Below are positions 1 to 8,694 of a DNA stretch of 64,000 bases, piece by piece. The stretch's first letter is position 1. The number at the start of each line of letters is the position of its first letter. Below the pieces are notes generated by a model, which saw only the letters and a program-made list of their open reading frames with translations, was not told the origin of the DNA and ran no database searches. The position numbers were made by a program, and so were the translations under genes. This DNA comes from Rhodococcus zopfii NBRC 100606 = JCM 9919 (GTDB lineage: Bacteria; Actinomycetota; Actinomycetes; Mycobacteriales; Mycobacteriaceae). The stretch lies in assembly GCF_001895025.1 (NCBI RefSeq), contig NZ_BCXI01000010.1:1-64000 (forward strand). Direction: 5' to 3'.

Positions 1-266
1 CACGTGCTCGGCCTGTGGGCGTGTCGACGGGAAGAAACCGTTGTCGGTGCGGGAATGGTCGTGTCCCTGCGGGGTTGTGCACGACCGCGATCGCAATGCC
101 GCCGTCAACGTCCTCGCCGCCGGACGGGCGGAGAGGTTAAACGCCTGCGGAGAGACGGTAAGCCTGCCCGCCTAGCGGGGAGCACGACTCGATGAAACAG
201 GAACCCACCGAGAGCGCCGCCGGCGCTGGCAGGAATCCCCAGCCTTCAGGCCGGGGAGGACGTCAA
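1..266 (+). mobile_element. Right end of an IS200/IS605-family (TnpB-type) element
   Basis: The window opens inside an insertion sequence. After the TnpB stop codon comes a non-coding tail of about 90 bases ending in a GC-rich hairpin (left arm from 237, right arm to about 257), then GGAGGACGTCAA at 255-266. This layout is typical of the subterminal hairpin at the right end of TnpB-carrying IS605-group elements. In such elements the tnpB 3' end and right end also give rise to the guide (omega) RNA, so 100-266 may encode one; this is inference. The last bases overlap the pcaL stop codon (263-265). The left end and any TnpA lie outside the window. Confidence 0.75.
2..175 (+). CDS. tnpB: TnpB-family RNA-guided nuclease, C-terminal part
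   Basis: Partial gene, open at the 5' edge, ending at TAG 173-175. The 57 visible residues hold a zinc-ribbon pattern (C-x2-C, then C-x-C) followed by the signature DRDRNAAVNVLAAG, which carries the last catalytic Asp of the RuvC fold in TnpB/OrfB proteins. It ends NACGETVSLPA, a common tail of IS605 OrfB proteins in actinobacteria. TnpB proteins are small RNA-guided nucleases that promote retention of the element. Nothing can be said about the N-terminal half or whether the gene is intact upstream. Confidence 0.85.
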   Translation, partial: TCSACGRVDGKKPLSVREWSCPCGVVHDRDRNAAVNVLAAGRAERLNACGETVSLPA

Positions 267-1453
267 TCGTCCGCCGGTCCGGGTTGCACGTGCGACGGTG
301 CTTCCCCGTCCGCAACCGCGTCCTTGGTGAGCGCGAACGCCCGGTTGCTGTTGGGTACACCCGCGTAGACGGCGGTGTGCAGGAACACCTCGACCAGTTC
401 GTCCGGGTTCATCCCGGCGCGCAGGGCTGCCCGGATGTGCATGTCGAGTTCGTGCTCGTTGCCCACGGCCGTGAGAATCGCCAGGGTCAGCAGCCGGCGG
501 GTGTGGTGGTCCAGGCCGGGCCGGGCCCAGATGTCGCCCCACGCGGTGCGGGTGATGAAATCCTGGAACGGCGCGGTGATCTCGGTTGCCGCCGCCATCG
601 CCCGGTCGACGTGGGTGTCGCCGAGCACCGACCGCCGCACCCGCATGCCCTGTTCGAAAGCGGCGGTGCGCTGCGCACCGGCGGGGGTCGCGCGGGTGAT
701 GTGCTCCCGGACGAGGGCGGTGATCCGGCCGGCCTGCTCGACGTTCGCCAGATGCGCGCCGGGACCGACGATGTGGAATGCGGCGCCGGCGATACCGTCG
801 GCGAGCTGCCGCATCACCTCCGGTGGGGTCGCCGGATCCTGCGCACCCGCGACGACGAGAGTGGGCGCGACGATCCGGTCCAGGTCGGCGCGTCCGTCCC
901 ATGTCGCGAGCGCCTCGCAGCAGCCGGCGTAGCCCTCGCCGCTCGTCGCCGACACCATCGCGACGTGGCGGGTGATCAGGGCGCGGTCGCGGCCGGCGAG
1001 CTCGGGGGTGAACCAGCGGCCGACGATCGACTCGGCGATCGAGGCCACCCCCTCGGCGCGGACGGTCGCTGCCCGGTCCCGCCACGGTTCGGCCGGAAGG
1101 AACGCTGCGGAGGTGCACAGCAGCGTGAGCGTGCGTACCCGTGCCGGATGGCGGGCGGCGAGCCACTGCCCGACGGCGCCGCCGAGTGAGAGGCCCACGA
1201 CGTGGACGGAGTCGAGACCGAGCGCGTCGAGCACCGCGACGACGTCGCCGCCGAGGTCGTCCATCGCGTACGGCCCGTCGGCGACCGGTGACTTGCCGTG
1301 CCCGCGGTGATCGACAGCGACGACGTGTGCGAGAGGCGAGAGCGCGGCGATCTGCGGCTCCCACATCGACAGGTCGGAACCGAGCGACCCGAGCAGCAGC
1401 ACGGGCGGCGCGGAGGGATCGCCGTGCTGTTCGTAGTGGAGAGCGACGGTCAT
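263..1453 (-). CDS. pcaL: 3-oxoadipate enol-lactonase / 4-carboxymuconolactone decarboxylase fusion
   Basis: A 396-residue fusion typical of actinobacterial protocatechuate pathways. The N-terminal half is an alpha/beta hydrolase (PcaD-like) with nucleophile elbow GLSLGG (Ser89) and HRGHG near residue 50. The C-terminal part, from about residue 265, is a carboxymuconolactone decarboxylase (PcaC-like; GNEHELDMHIRAAL, FLHTAVYAGVP). It converts 4-carboxymuconolactone to 3-oxoadipate. The ATG overlaps the pcaB stop (ATGA), so the two are translationally coupled. The stop codon lies inside the right end of the IS element, so the insertion lies at the very end of the gene. Confidence 0.95.
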   Translation of the reverse strand: MTVALHYEQHGDPSAPPVLLLGSLGSDLSMWEPQIAALSPLAHVVAVDHRGHGKSPVADGPYAMDDLGGDVVAVLDALGLDSVHVVGLSLGGAVGQWLAARHPARVRTLTLLCTSAAFLPAEPWRDRAATVRAEGVASIAESIVGRWFTPELAGRDRALITRHVAMVSATSGEGYAGCCEALATWDGRADLDRIVAPTLVVAGAQDPATPPEVMRQLADGIAGAAFHIVGPGAHLANVEQAGRITALVREHITRATPAGAQRTAAFEQGMRVRRSVLGDTHVDRAMAAATEITAPFQDFITRTAWGDIWARPGLDHHTRRLLTLAILTAVGNEHELDMHIRAALRAGMNPDELVEVFLHTAVYAGVPNSNRAFALTKDAVADGEAPSHVQPGPADD

Positions 1454-2787
1454 GCCGGTCCTTTCGTTGTCTCGTGGCGGGCGACCGCGCGGTCGACCAG
1501 ATCGCCGGCGTGACCGAGATAGCGGGTGGGGTCGAGCAGCTCGCGCACCCGGTCGGCGCCGAGATGCCCGGTGATCGACTGGTCGCGGTCGAGCGGGGTG
1601 CCGGCCACCGCCGCGGCGGTGACGATGTCGCGGGCATCGTCGGTGTGTTCGGCCAGCGCCGCGGTGACCTTCTCCGCGAGGATCGCACCGCCCGTCAGCC
1701 CGAGGTTGCGGGCCAGGGCGTCGGGATGCACGTGCAACCCGCCGAGGCTCACCGAAAGCTGATGTGCGGCACCGCCGGACAGCCGGATCAGATCGGTGAT
1801 GGTCTCCCACTCCGCGTGCCAGGCCCCGGCGGCGCGGGCGAACTCGTGGTCCGCGGCGGCGAGTGCGGTCGCGACCAGGCCGGGCACCCGGCGTGCGGCG
1901 GCCCGCGCGGTGATCGCCGCGACCGGGTTGCGTTTGTGCGGCATCGCGGAGGACCCGCCGGGTGCGTCCTCGCTGACCTCGCCGAATTCTGTCGTGGCCA
2001 TGAGCACCACGTCGGTGGCGGCCTTCGAGACCGAGCCGGTGGCGACACCGAGCGCGGAGGCGAGGCGCGTGATCGGCGTGCGCGCGGTGTGCCACGGCAC
2101 GACCGGCCGGGCGAGACCGAGCAGGTCGGCGAGCGTGTCGGCGAACGCCGGTCCGTCGGGGTATACCGCGGCGAGAGTACCTGCCGCCCCGCCATATTGG
2201 GCAGGCAGCATCTCGAGTGCCCGCTCGAGTTCGGTGACGCCGTCGTCGAGCGCGACGAGCCAGGTCGCCGCGAGTGCCCCGAACGTCGTGGGCAATGCCT
2301 GCTGGCCCAGAGTGCGGGCGACCATCGGAGTGTCGCGGTGCGCGGATGCGAGCCGTGCCGCGGCATCGGCCGCGGTCCGCAGGTCGGTGACGACGTGCCG
2401 GCCCGCCTTGTGGGCCAGCACCATCAGTGCGGTGTCGAGCACGTCCTGGCTGGTGGCACCGACGTGCACGGCGCCGGCCGGGGCGTCGGCACGCTCCCGC
2501 AGGATCTTCACCAGCGGGATCACCGGATTGCCCCCGGCAGCGGAGAGCCTGCCGAGTTCGGTGGGGTCCAGCTCGCGGGCGATCTCCCCGGCCGCCGCGG
2601 CGACGGCCGCGACGTCGTCCGCCGTGGCGCGGCCGTGGTGCCGGGCGGCGCGGGTGATCGCCACCTCGACGTCGAGCAGGGCCGTCAGCCACGCGCGATC
2701 GGACAACATCGGCGCGAGATCCCCGGCCCCGAAGACGGGGTCGAACAAGCTCCCGCGGGTGTGGTCGGATCGTGCCGGCTCGGACAA
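1450..2787 (-). CDS. pcaB: 3-carboxy-cis,cis-muconate cycloisomerase
   Basis: 445 residues of the fumarase/aspartase superfamily. The signature GGSSAMPHKRNP is clear. The enzyme cycloisomerises 3-carboxy-cis,cis-muconate to 4-carboxymuconolactone. The only upstream start in frame close to pcaG is TTG (2785-2787), with GGGAG a few bases before it; no ATG fits better. It follows pcaG by 12 bases and overlaps pcaL by four, so it is part of one pcaHGBL message. Confidence 0.93.
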   Translation of the reverse strand: MSEPARSDHTRGSLFDPVFGAGDLAPMLSDRAWLTALLDVEVAITRAARHHGRATADDVAAVAAAAGEIARELDPTELGRLSAAGGNPVIPLVKILRERADAPAGAVHVGATSQDVLDTALMVLAHKAGRHVVTDLRTAADAAARLASAHRDTPMVARTLGQQALPTTFGALAATWLVALDDGVTELERALEMLPAQYGGAAGTLAAVYPDGPAFADTLADLLGLARPVVPWHTARTPITRLASALGVATGSVSKAATDVVLMATTEFGEVSEDAPGGSSAMPHKRNPVAAITARAAARRVPGLVATALAAADHEFARAAGAWHAEWETITDLIRLSGGAAHQLSVSLGGLHVHPDALARNLGLTGGAILAEKVTAALAEHTDDARDIVTAAAVAGTPLDRDQSITGHLGADRVRELLDPTRYLGHAGDLVDRAVARHETTKGPA

Positions 2788-2799
2788 CGCAGCTCCCGT

Positions 2800-3381
2800 C
2801 TAGATCGAGAAGAACGGTGTCTCCGCACCGTTCGGATCGAGGTCCTGAACGTACACCGTCCACTCGTAGCCGTCGTCGGACTTGTCGGCGACGAGCTTGG
2901 CGCGTTGCGGCTCGGGCAGGGCCGCGAGCACCGGATCGGTCGCGTGCGCCGCGAGGTCCTCGGGGAAGTACATGCGCGTGTACAGGCGGTCCAGCATGCC
3001 GCGCGCGAAGATCCCGACCAGCAGGTGCGGCGCCTGCTCGCCGTCGGATCCGGGCTTGACGGTGTGGACGACGGCGGTGCCGTCGTCGTCGGCGGCGCTC
3101 CGGGCGAAGGCCCGGAAACCGTCTGTGCCGTAGCGGCCGTCGGTGTCGGCCTGCCACGTTTCGATCATCGCGTCGGCGACCGGCTCGCGGTGACCGTCCA
3201 GGACGGTGATGTGGACGGTGACGCGGCCGGGAGTGTCTGCGGGCACGACGTTCTCGCCGTCGGTGCCCCAGTCGAGGCCGATCTTCCAGTACGGTCCGAC
3301 AGTCTGGGACGGCGTCGGGCCGAAGGTGGCGGTGCTCTGGTCGCCGGGGGTGACGGCGTAACGAGGAGCGAAGTCACTCAT
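2800..3381 (-). CDS. pcaG: Protocatechuate 3,4-dioxygenase, alpha subunit
   Basis: 193 residues. It has the intradiol dioxygenase fold signatures SQTVGPYW near the N-terminus and DGFRAFAR, HTVKPG, PHLLVGIFARG and LYTRMYFPED further on. The alpha subunit is structural and lacks the full iron ligand set of PcaH. It overlaps the end of pcaH by 8 bases, the usual tight coupling of these two subunits, which form an alpha-beta oligomer in the cytoplasm. Confidence 0.95.
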   Translation of the reverse strand: MSDFAPRYAVTPGDQSTATFGPTPSQTVGPYWKIGLDWGTDGENVVPADTPGRVTVHITVLDGHREPVADAMIETWQADTDGRYGTDGFRAFARSAADDDGTAVVHTVKPGSDGEQAPHLLVGIFARGMLDRLYTRMYFPEDLAAHATDPVLAALPEPQRAKLVADKSDDGYEWTVYVQDLDPNGAETPFFSI

Positions 3382-4093
3382 CGTCGTCCTCCTCTTCCTC
3401 GAAGGGGGTGGCCTCGCTGCCGCGCAGCACGATGTCGAAGCGGAACCCGAGGGCCCAGTTGTCGACCGTGGTGTCGTAGTCGAAGGCGCTGACCATGCGG
3501 TGGCGCGCCTCGGCCGGCACGGAGTTGTAGATCGGGTCCTGGAAGAACAACGGGTCGTCCGGGAAGTACATCTGGGTGACGAGCCGCTGCGTGAACGCCG
3601 TACCGAACAGGGAGAAGTGGATGTGCGCGGGCCGCCACGCGTTGTGGTGGTTGCGCCACGGGTAGGCGCCGGGTTTGACGGTGGTGAAACGGTATTCGCC
3701 CTGCGCGTCGGTGACGCAACGGCCGACACCGTTGAAGTGCGGGTCGAGGGGGGCGGGCCAGCTGTCGTTCACGTGGCGGTACCTGCCGGCGGCGTTGGCC
3801 TGCCACACCTCGACGAGGGTGTGCGGAACGGGCTTGCCGTCGCTGTCGAGGACGCGGCCGTGGACGATGATGCGCTGGCCGGCCGCCTCGCCGCCGTTGG
3901 CGAGGGTCAGGTCGGAGTCGCCGTCGTGTACCCGGTCCTCTCCGAAGACTGGACCGGTCAGCTCGCCGAGGCGCTGGGGGATCAGCGTGAGCGGCTGTGC
4001 AGGCCGGCGCAGGGCGGTGGTCCGGTAGTCCGGGAAGTCCAGGGGTGGGTGCACGCCCTCGGGGCGGATGAACCGTGGTGGCAGATGGAGCAC
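3374..4093 (-). CDS. pcaH: Protocatechuate 3,4-dioxygenase, beta subunit
   Basis: 239 residues from a GTG start. It is the catalytic subunit that cleaves protocatechuate between the two hydroxyls (intradiol, non-haem Fe(III)). The iron-binding stretch is visible: GAYPWRNHHNAWRPAHIHF supplies a Tyr and the HIH histidines, followed by TQMYFPDDPL. It lies 45 bases after pobA on the same strand, so PobA product is passed directly to PcaHG. The order pobA-pcaHGBL suggests one transcript. Confidence 0.95.
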   Translation of the reverse strand: MLHLPPRFIRPEGVHPPLDFPDYRTTALRRPAQPLTLIPQRLGELTGPVFGEDRVHDGDSDLTLANGGEAAGQRIIVHGRVLDSDGKPVPHTLVEVWQANAAGRYRHVNDSWPAPLDPHFNGVGRCVTDAQGEYRFTTVKPGAYPWRNHHNAWRPAHIHFSLFGTAFTQRLVTQMYFPDDPLFFQDPIYNSVPAEARHRMVSAFDYDTTVDNWALGFRFDIVLRGSEATPFEEEEDDDE

Positions 4094-4138
4094 GGGAACC
4101 TCGCGTGTCGAAGTGGGAGGGACGGGGACGATCCGGCG

Positions 4139-5335
4139 TCAGTTGTCGGGCCAGCCGGTGTACCCCTCGGCGAGGTACTGCTGCCCGTAGCGGGAACCGG
4201 TGACTGCGGCGAGCTCGCCGAGGGACCGCTTACGCTCGAATGGGGTTGCATCGGAACGGGTGTGGAGCATGGAGGTCATCCAGTACGAGAAGTTCTGGGC
4301 CTTCCAGACCCGCCGCAGCGCGGTCTCGCTGTAGGCGTCGAGCAGCGTGCTCGATCCGGCGGAGAAGAAGGAGTCGAGGGCGTGGAACAGCAGGCCGACG
4401 TCCGCCAGTGCGAGGTTCAGGCCCTTCGCGCCGGTCGGCGGGACGGTGTGGCCGGCGTCGCCGGCGAGGAAGAGGTTTCCGTGCCGCAGCGGCTCGCACA
4501 CGTAGGAGCGGAACGGCAGAACCATCTGCTCGAAGATGCTGCCGCGCTTCAGCTCCAGGCCGTCCGGGCCCTCCACCCGCCGCTGCAGCTCGTCCCAGAT
4601 GCGCTCCTCGGTCCAGGCCGAGGCGTCCTCGGCCGGGTCGCACTGGAAGTACATGCGCTGCACGGTCTCGCTGCGCTGACTGATCAGCGCGAATCCGTGC
4701 TCGGAGCGGGCGTAGATCAGTTCGGGAGCACTCGGGGGTGCTTCGGTGAGGATGCCGAACCAGGCGAACGGATACTCGATGAAGTGGTCGGAGCGCACAT
4801 CCGCCGGGATCGCCCGGCGGCAGATGCTCTGTGATCCGTCCGCGCCCACGAGGATGCGGCATCGGATCTCGACCTCGGTGCCGTCGGCCTCGGTGAAGCG
4901 GATCTTCGGGGTGTCGGTGGTGACGTCGAGGACCTCGGTGTCGCGGACGGAATATCGGACGTCGCCGCTGTCGCGTTCCCGCGCCGCGGCGAGGTCGACG
5001 AACACCTCGTTCTGCGGGTACAGCCACACCGACTCGCCGACGAGGTCCTGGAAATCGATGCGGTGGCTCCGGCCGCCGAACCGCAGGTCGATGCCGTCGT
5101 GCCGGTGGCCCTCGGACAGGACGCGACCGTTGACCCCGCTGTCGTTGAGCAGCTTCACCGATCCGTGCTCGAGGATGCCCGCACGGTGGGTGGTGCGGAT
5201 GGTCTCGTGATCGCGCTTCTCGACGACGATGTTGTCGATGCCCGCCTTGGCGAGCAGATGCGAGAGCATCAGCCCGGCGGGGCCGCCGCCGACGATGCCG
5301 ACCTGCGTGGTGACGGTCGTGCGGGGTGCGCTCAT
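4139..5335 (-). CDS. pobA: 4-hydroxybenzoate 3-monooxygenase
   Basis: 398 residues, matching the usual length of p-hydroxybenzoate hydroxylase. FAD/NADPH-dependent group A flavoprotein. Motifs: VGIVGGGPAGLMLSHLL (dinucleotide fold), a DG motif in LVGADGSQS, and GDAGHTVPPTGAKGLN (second FAD motif). It makes protocatechuate from 4-hydroxybenzoate. ATG 5333-5335 was chosen because AAAGGA lies about 8 bases upstream and the protein then begins in the family pattern; a longer reading would add 20 residues. An IclR-type gene lies upstream on the same strand. Confidence 0.95.
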   Translation of the reverse strand: MSAPRTTVTTQVGIVGGGPAGLMLSHLLAKAGIDNIVVEKRDHETIRTTHRAGILEHGSVKLLNDSGVNGRVLSEGHRHDGIDLRFGGRSHRIDFQDLVGESVWLYPQNEVFVDLAAARERDSGDVRYSVRDTEVLDVTTDTPKIRFTEADGTEVEIRCRILVGADGSQSICRRAIPADVRSDHFIEYPFAWFGILTEAPPSAPELIYARSEHGFALISQRSETVQRMYFQCDPAEDASAWTEERIWDELQRRVEGPDGLELKRGSIFEQMVLPFRSYVCEPLRHGNLFLAGDAGHTVPPTGAKGLNLALADVGLLFHALDSFFSAGSSTLLDAYSETALRRVWKAQNFSYWMTSMLHTRSDATPFERKRSLGELAAVTGSRYGQQYLAEGYTGWPDN

Positions 5336-5411
5336 GGATGTTCCTTTTCGGGGCGGGATGCTCAGGGACGAACGCAAGTGTGGTGTGGCTCTCACCCGAA
5401 ACGAACAGGCC

Positions 5412-5428
5412 TTCTCATTGAACGAGAA
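5412..5428. promoter_or_regulatory. Short inverted repeat upstream of pobA
   Basis: TTCTC (5412-5416) and GAGAA (5424-5428) form a 5-base inverted repeat spaced by 7. It overlaps the stop codon of the IclR gene and lies 77-93 bases upstream of the pobA start. IclR regulators of pob/pca genes bind palindromes in this position, so it could be an operator, but the arms are short and it may be chance. Confidence 0.25.
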
Positions 5429-6200
5429 AATCTGAGGTGGTCCGTCCCGGGGGCTCTTCCCCCGCCGCGCGGGCGATGCCCCTGGCGGCGGCCATGAGCA
5501 CCGCGATGATCGCCTGCCTCTGGGCGACCCCGGTGGGAACCACCACCCCGAGTGCCGCGACAGCCTGCCCGGCCCGATCCACCACGGGCACCGAGATCCC
5601 CGTGGTGCCGTCGTCGAGGACGCCGTCGTAGCTCGCGAATCCGCGGCGCCGGATCTCCGCCAGCGCGCGACGGAAATCTCCTGCCGCAGCGGAGAATCGA
5701 ATATCCACGTCGGTGTGGAGTCGCTGATACTCCTCCTGCACCTCGGCCGGGGAGAACGCGAGCATGACCATGCCCATCGACGTGTCGTGCGCAGACAACC
5801 GGCCGGCCACCGAGGCCTGGTTGATCACCGAGCCGGACGACGAGAGCCGCTCGAGGACGAGAACCTCACCGTCCCGCAGCACGGAGAGCTGCGTGTGCTG
5901 ATGCACGACCGACTGCACGTCCTGCAGGAACGGCAGAGCGGCCTCACGCAGATCCTTCGCCGGTGAGCTGCGCGCGACGAGTTCCCACAGGCGCAGGCCC
6001 AACCGCACCCTGCCGTCCGGTTCCCGCGCGAGGATGCCGTGCTGCACCATCTCGCCCACGAGCCGATACATCGTCGCCTGCGGGATACCGGACCGGCGCG
6101 ACAGGGAGCTGACGGTCAGCGCCGGTTGGGTGTCGTCGAAGGATTCGAGGATGCGGACGACGCGGTCGAGAATCGAGTCACCGGAGGGCGAATTGGCCAT
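5415..6200 (-). CDS. IclR-family regulator, probably of pobA/pca genes
   Basis: 261 residues from ATG 6198-6200. The N-terminal winged helix covers about residues 10-70 (SILDRVVRILESF, LSRRSGIPQATMYRLV). The C-terminal IclR effector domain follows (LRDGEVLVLERL, RGFASYDGVLDDGTTGISVPV). PobR and PcaR proteins of this family sense 4-hydroxybenzoate or 3-oxoadipate. Its place 79 bases upstream of pobA on the same strand favours a PobR-like job, but the sequence cannot separate PobR from PcaR. A longer reading from 6257 is possible but has no better start. Confidence 0.85.
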   Translation of the reverse strand: MANSPSGDSILDRVVRILESFDDTQPALTVSSLSRRSGIPQATMYRLVGEMVQHGILAREPDGRVRLGLRLWELVARSSPAKDLREAALPFLQDVQSVVHQHTQLSVLRDGEVLVLERLSSSGSVINQASVAGRLSAHDTSMGMVMLAFSPAEVQEEYQRLHTDVDIRFSAAAGDFRRALAEIRRRGFASYDGVLDDGTTGISVPVVDRAGQAVAALGVVVPTGVAQRQAIIAVLMAAARGIARAAGEEPPGRTTSDFLVQ

Positions 6201-6320
6201 GCTCCGATTATCGCCGCCGGCGCGGAGCGCACCGTCGTCGAAACGCGGCGGCAACAATCGATCCCTACCGTCACACCGGTGCCCGGTTCGAGACGGGCCG
6301 ACGAAGGGAACGGTGGCCCG

Positions 6321-7868
6321 GTGAGCAGCGGCAGGCGGGGAGTTGGCGGTTCGCGGATCGGTGGCGCGCTCGCCGCCGCCATCGCGAGATCCTGGAACAC
6401 CGAACCTGCCGCGGCGCCGGTGTTCTCGCCGCTACGGGCGCTCGGCCGACGGCAGCTGTCCCAGGTGGACCTGATCGGGCAGTCGCTGTCGACCGTCGCG
6501 CCGGCGACCGGGATGATCTTCATCGCCGCCTGGATCGTCTCGGCGGAACCCGGCTTCGGCGGTCTGGCCGCGATCCTCGGGACCACCGCGGTCGTGGTCG
6601 CCGTCGCCTACTGCATCACCCAGTTCACGCGACGCCTCGCCGCCGCAGGCTCGCTGTACAGCTTCGCTTTCCACGGGCTCTCGCGCCGCGCGACCCTGAC
6701 CGTCGGGGCGGCACTGCTGCTCGCCTATCTCGGCATCTCGATCTCGGTGCTCGCGAACTCCGCCGTCAGCCTTCTCGGGATCGGGACCGCATTGGGGATC
6801 GAGCTGCCGGGCACGGGACCGCTGCTGCTCGCGGCCGCGCTGGTCGCCGGGACGGTCGCGGTGATCACCGTGCGCGGGGTGCGATTCGCGACCCGCGCGA
6901 TCCTCCTCGTCGAGGCCTGCTCGCTCGTGTTGATCGGCATCCTGATGCTCGCCGGACCCGACCTCGACGGCACCGGCGGTGGCCCTGCGGTATCGGGGAC
7001 GCTGCCGTTCCTGGCGATGACGGTCGTGTTCAGCATGGCCGGTTTCGAGAGCGCCGCGTTCTTCGGAGCGGAGGCGAGGCGGCCGCTGACGACCGTCTCG
7101 CGTGCCGTGCTCGTCACCCCGGTGGTGTGCGGGGCCGTGTTCGTCTTCGCGGGCTGGGCCGCGATGTCCGGGCACGCCGACTCGGTCGTCGCGGCCTACT
7201 TCGACGGCACCGCGTCCGGGGCGAGCCTCGGGATGGTGATCGCGGTGAAGATCGGGGTGACCTGCTCGTGGCTCGCCTCCACCCTCGGATGCGCGCAGGC
7301 CGGATCCCGCCTGCTGCTGGCGATGGGCATCGAGGGAACCGTGCCCAGGTCGCTGTCGCGGATCCACGATCGGCTGCGCACCCCGTACGTCGCCGTCGGC
7401 TGGTTCACGCTGGCGAGCGCGATCGGCGCGTGGGTGTATCTGCTGGTGTTCGTGGGGGATTCCACACCGTTCGACGGTTTCGTCGAAGTCGCGATCGTCA
7501 CCGCCTACACACTGCTCGCGGTGTCGTGCCTTCGGTTCCTGCGACGGATCGGGGAGGACGCTCCGTCGACCACCGCATTGTCGGCCGGCGTTGCCGCCGT
7601 CGGCGCGGGCCTGCTCGGATATCTGGTGCTCGACGGCATCACGCACGGACTGTGGGCGATGCCGGTCGCGGTGCTGATCGTCGGCGTGTCCGGCACCGCA
7701 TGGGCCTGGCTGTTGAGACGACGGCGGCCCGAGTCCCTCACGACGATGGGGTCGTTCGACAGCATCGAGACCACCGACCTGCTACCGGGTTCCGGTGAAC
7801 TTGTGCTCGGCGACGACGGCCGGCCCCAGGTCGTGACCGCGCAATCCGGTGCGGGGTTCGGGGCATGA
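6321..7868 (+). CDS. APC-family amino acid/amine permease
   Basis: 515 residues with about 12 hydrophobic segments starting near residue 45 (LSQVDLIGQSLSTVAPATGM). This opening, followed by GFGGLAAILGTTAVVV and QFTRRLAAAGSLYSFAF, is typical of the amino acid-polyamine-organocation superfamily. The substrate is unknown. GTG 6321 was chosen because AAGGGAACGG precedes it and it lies just before the first conserved stretch. The stop overlaps the next start (ATGA), so it is co-translated with the IclR gene. The neighbouring aromatic operons make an aromatic or amino acid substrate plausible. Confidence 0.8.
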   Translation: MSSGRRGVGGSRIGGALAAAIARSWNTEPAAAPVFSPLRALGRRQLSQVDLIGQSLSTVAPATGMIFIAAWIVSAEPGFGGLAAILGTTAVVVAVAYCITQFTRRLAAAGSLYSFAFHGLSRRATLTVGAALLLAYLGISISVLANSAVSLLGIGTALGIELPGTGPLLLAAALVAGTVAVITVRGVRFATRAILLVEACSLVLIGILMLAGPDLDGTGGGPAVSGTLPFLAMTVVFSMAGFESAAFFGAEARRPLTTVSRAVLVTPVVCGAVFVFAGWAAMSGHADSVVAAYFDGTASGASLGMVIAVKIGVTCSWLASTLGCAQAGSRLLLAMGIEGTVPRSLSRIHDRLRTPYVAVGWFTLASAIGAWVYLLVFVGDSTPFDGFVEVAIVTAYTLLAVSCLRFLRRIGEDAPSTTALSAGVAAVGAGLLGYLVLDGITHGLWAMPVAVLIVGVSGTAWAWLLRRRRPESLTTMGSFDSIETTDLLPGSGELVLGDDGRPQVVTAQSGAGFGA

Positions 7869-8617
7869 CCGCACACGTCGACTCCGCGGTGGGATTCGGC
7901 GGGCAGCAGCCGAAGGCGGTGCGCAAGGCACTGGTCATGCTCGAAGCGGTCGCGCACCTCGGACCCGGTGCGACCGCGAAGGAAATTGCCCGGTTCGCGG
8001 GGGTCGCGCCGACCACCGCCTACCGCATGCTCAATCTGCTCGTCGCGGACGGATTCCTGGTTCGGGTGCCGGACCTGTCGGGATTCGCGCTCGGCCGGCG
8101 CACCGCCGAACTGTCCCGCGCCGCGGTCGCGACGGACCCGTCGCCGACCCTGCACGACACGGTCGAGGATCTACGCTCGCACACCCGGTTCGGGTTGCAC
8201 GTGGCGTCGTTCGCCGGTGGCCGGCTGCGGTTCGTCGACCAGGATCCCGATCACGAGATCGTCGGGATCGCGCTGCTCGCGAAGAACCTCCACGCGAATG
8301 CGCTGGGGAAGGTGATGCTCGCGCACAACCCGGCACTCGGGGTCGGGCTCGAGCTGCGCCGCCTGACCGAGCACACCGTCTGCGATCCCGAGCTGCTGCG
8401 CGTCGAACTGTCCCGCGCGGAACTGGCGGGCCACGCCTTCGAGAACCAGGAATGCCGGCTGGGGCGGTCCGCGCTGGCCGTGCCGATCCGCAACCACGCG
8501 GCCGAGGTGGTCGGCGGTCTGTGCCTGCAGGGGTCGCCGCTGCGCGTCTCGCCGACCGACCCGGAACAACTGCGGTTCCTGCACGAGGGATCGCGCCGGC
8601 TCACCGGCTTGTTGTAG
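7865..8617 (+). CDS. IclR-family transcriptional regulator
   Basis: 250 residues. Winged helix at about residues 15-75 (AVRKALVMLEAVAHL, IARFAGVAPTTAYRML); C-terminal IclR ligand domain with HANALGKVMLAHNPALG and RLGRSALAVPIRN. It is coupled to the permease by an ATGA overlap, which suggests that it senses the transported compound or a product of it. The gene ends just before a strong two-way hairpin. Confidence 0.85.
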   Translation: MTAHVDSAVGFGGQQPKAVRKALVMLEAVAHLGPGATAKEIARFAGVAPTTAYRMLNLLVADGFLVRVPDLSGFALGRRTAELSRAAVATDPSPTLHDTVEDLRSHTRFGLHVASFAGGRLRFVDQDPDHEIVGIALLAKNLHANALGKVMLAHNPALGVGLELRRLTEHTVCDPELLRVELSRAELAGHAFENQECRLGRSALAVPIRNHAAEVVGGLCLQGSPLRVSPTDPEQLRFLHEGSRRLTGLL

Positions 8618-8619
8618 CT

Positions 8620-8668
8620 CCGGCCGGATCTCGAACCGCACACCGACTGCGGCTCGAGATCCGGCCGG
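8620..8668. terminator. Bidirectional hairpin between convergent genes
   Basis: A 21-base stem (8620-8640 with 8648-8668) with one wobble mismatch and a 7-base loop lies two bases after the IclR stop and 27 bases before the end of the flavin monooxygenase gene on the other strand. No T-run follows, as usual in high-GC actinobacteria. Confidence 0.75.
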
Positions 8669-8694
8669 GCCCCGGGCGGCCGCGGATCGTCCCG

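Noticed and set aside
263-3157. Very long open frame (964 codons) covering pcaL, pcaB and part of pcaG on the minus strand
   Set aside because: Only the last 396 codons (pcaL) carry a recognisable protein. The rest is Arg/Pro-rich shadow sequence antiphase to pcaB and pcaG.
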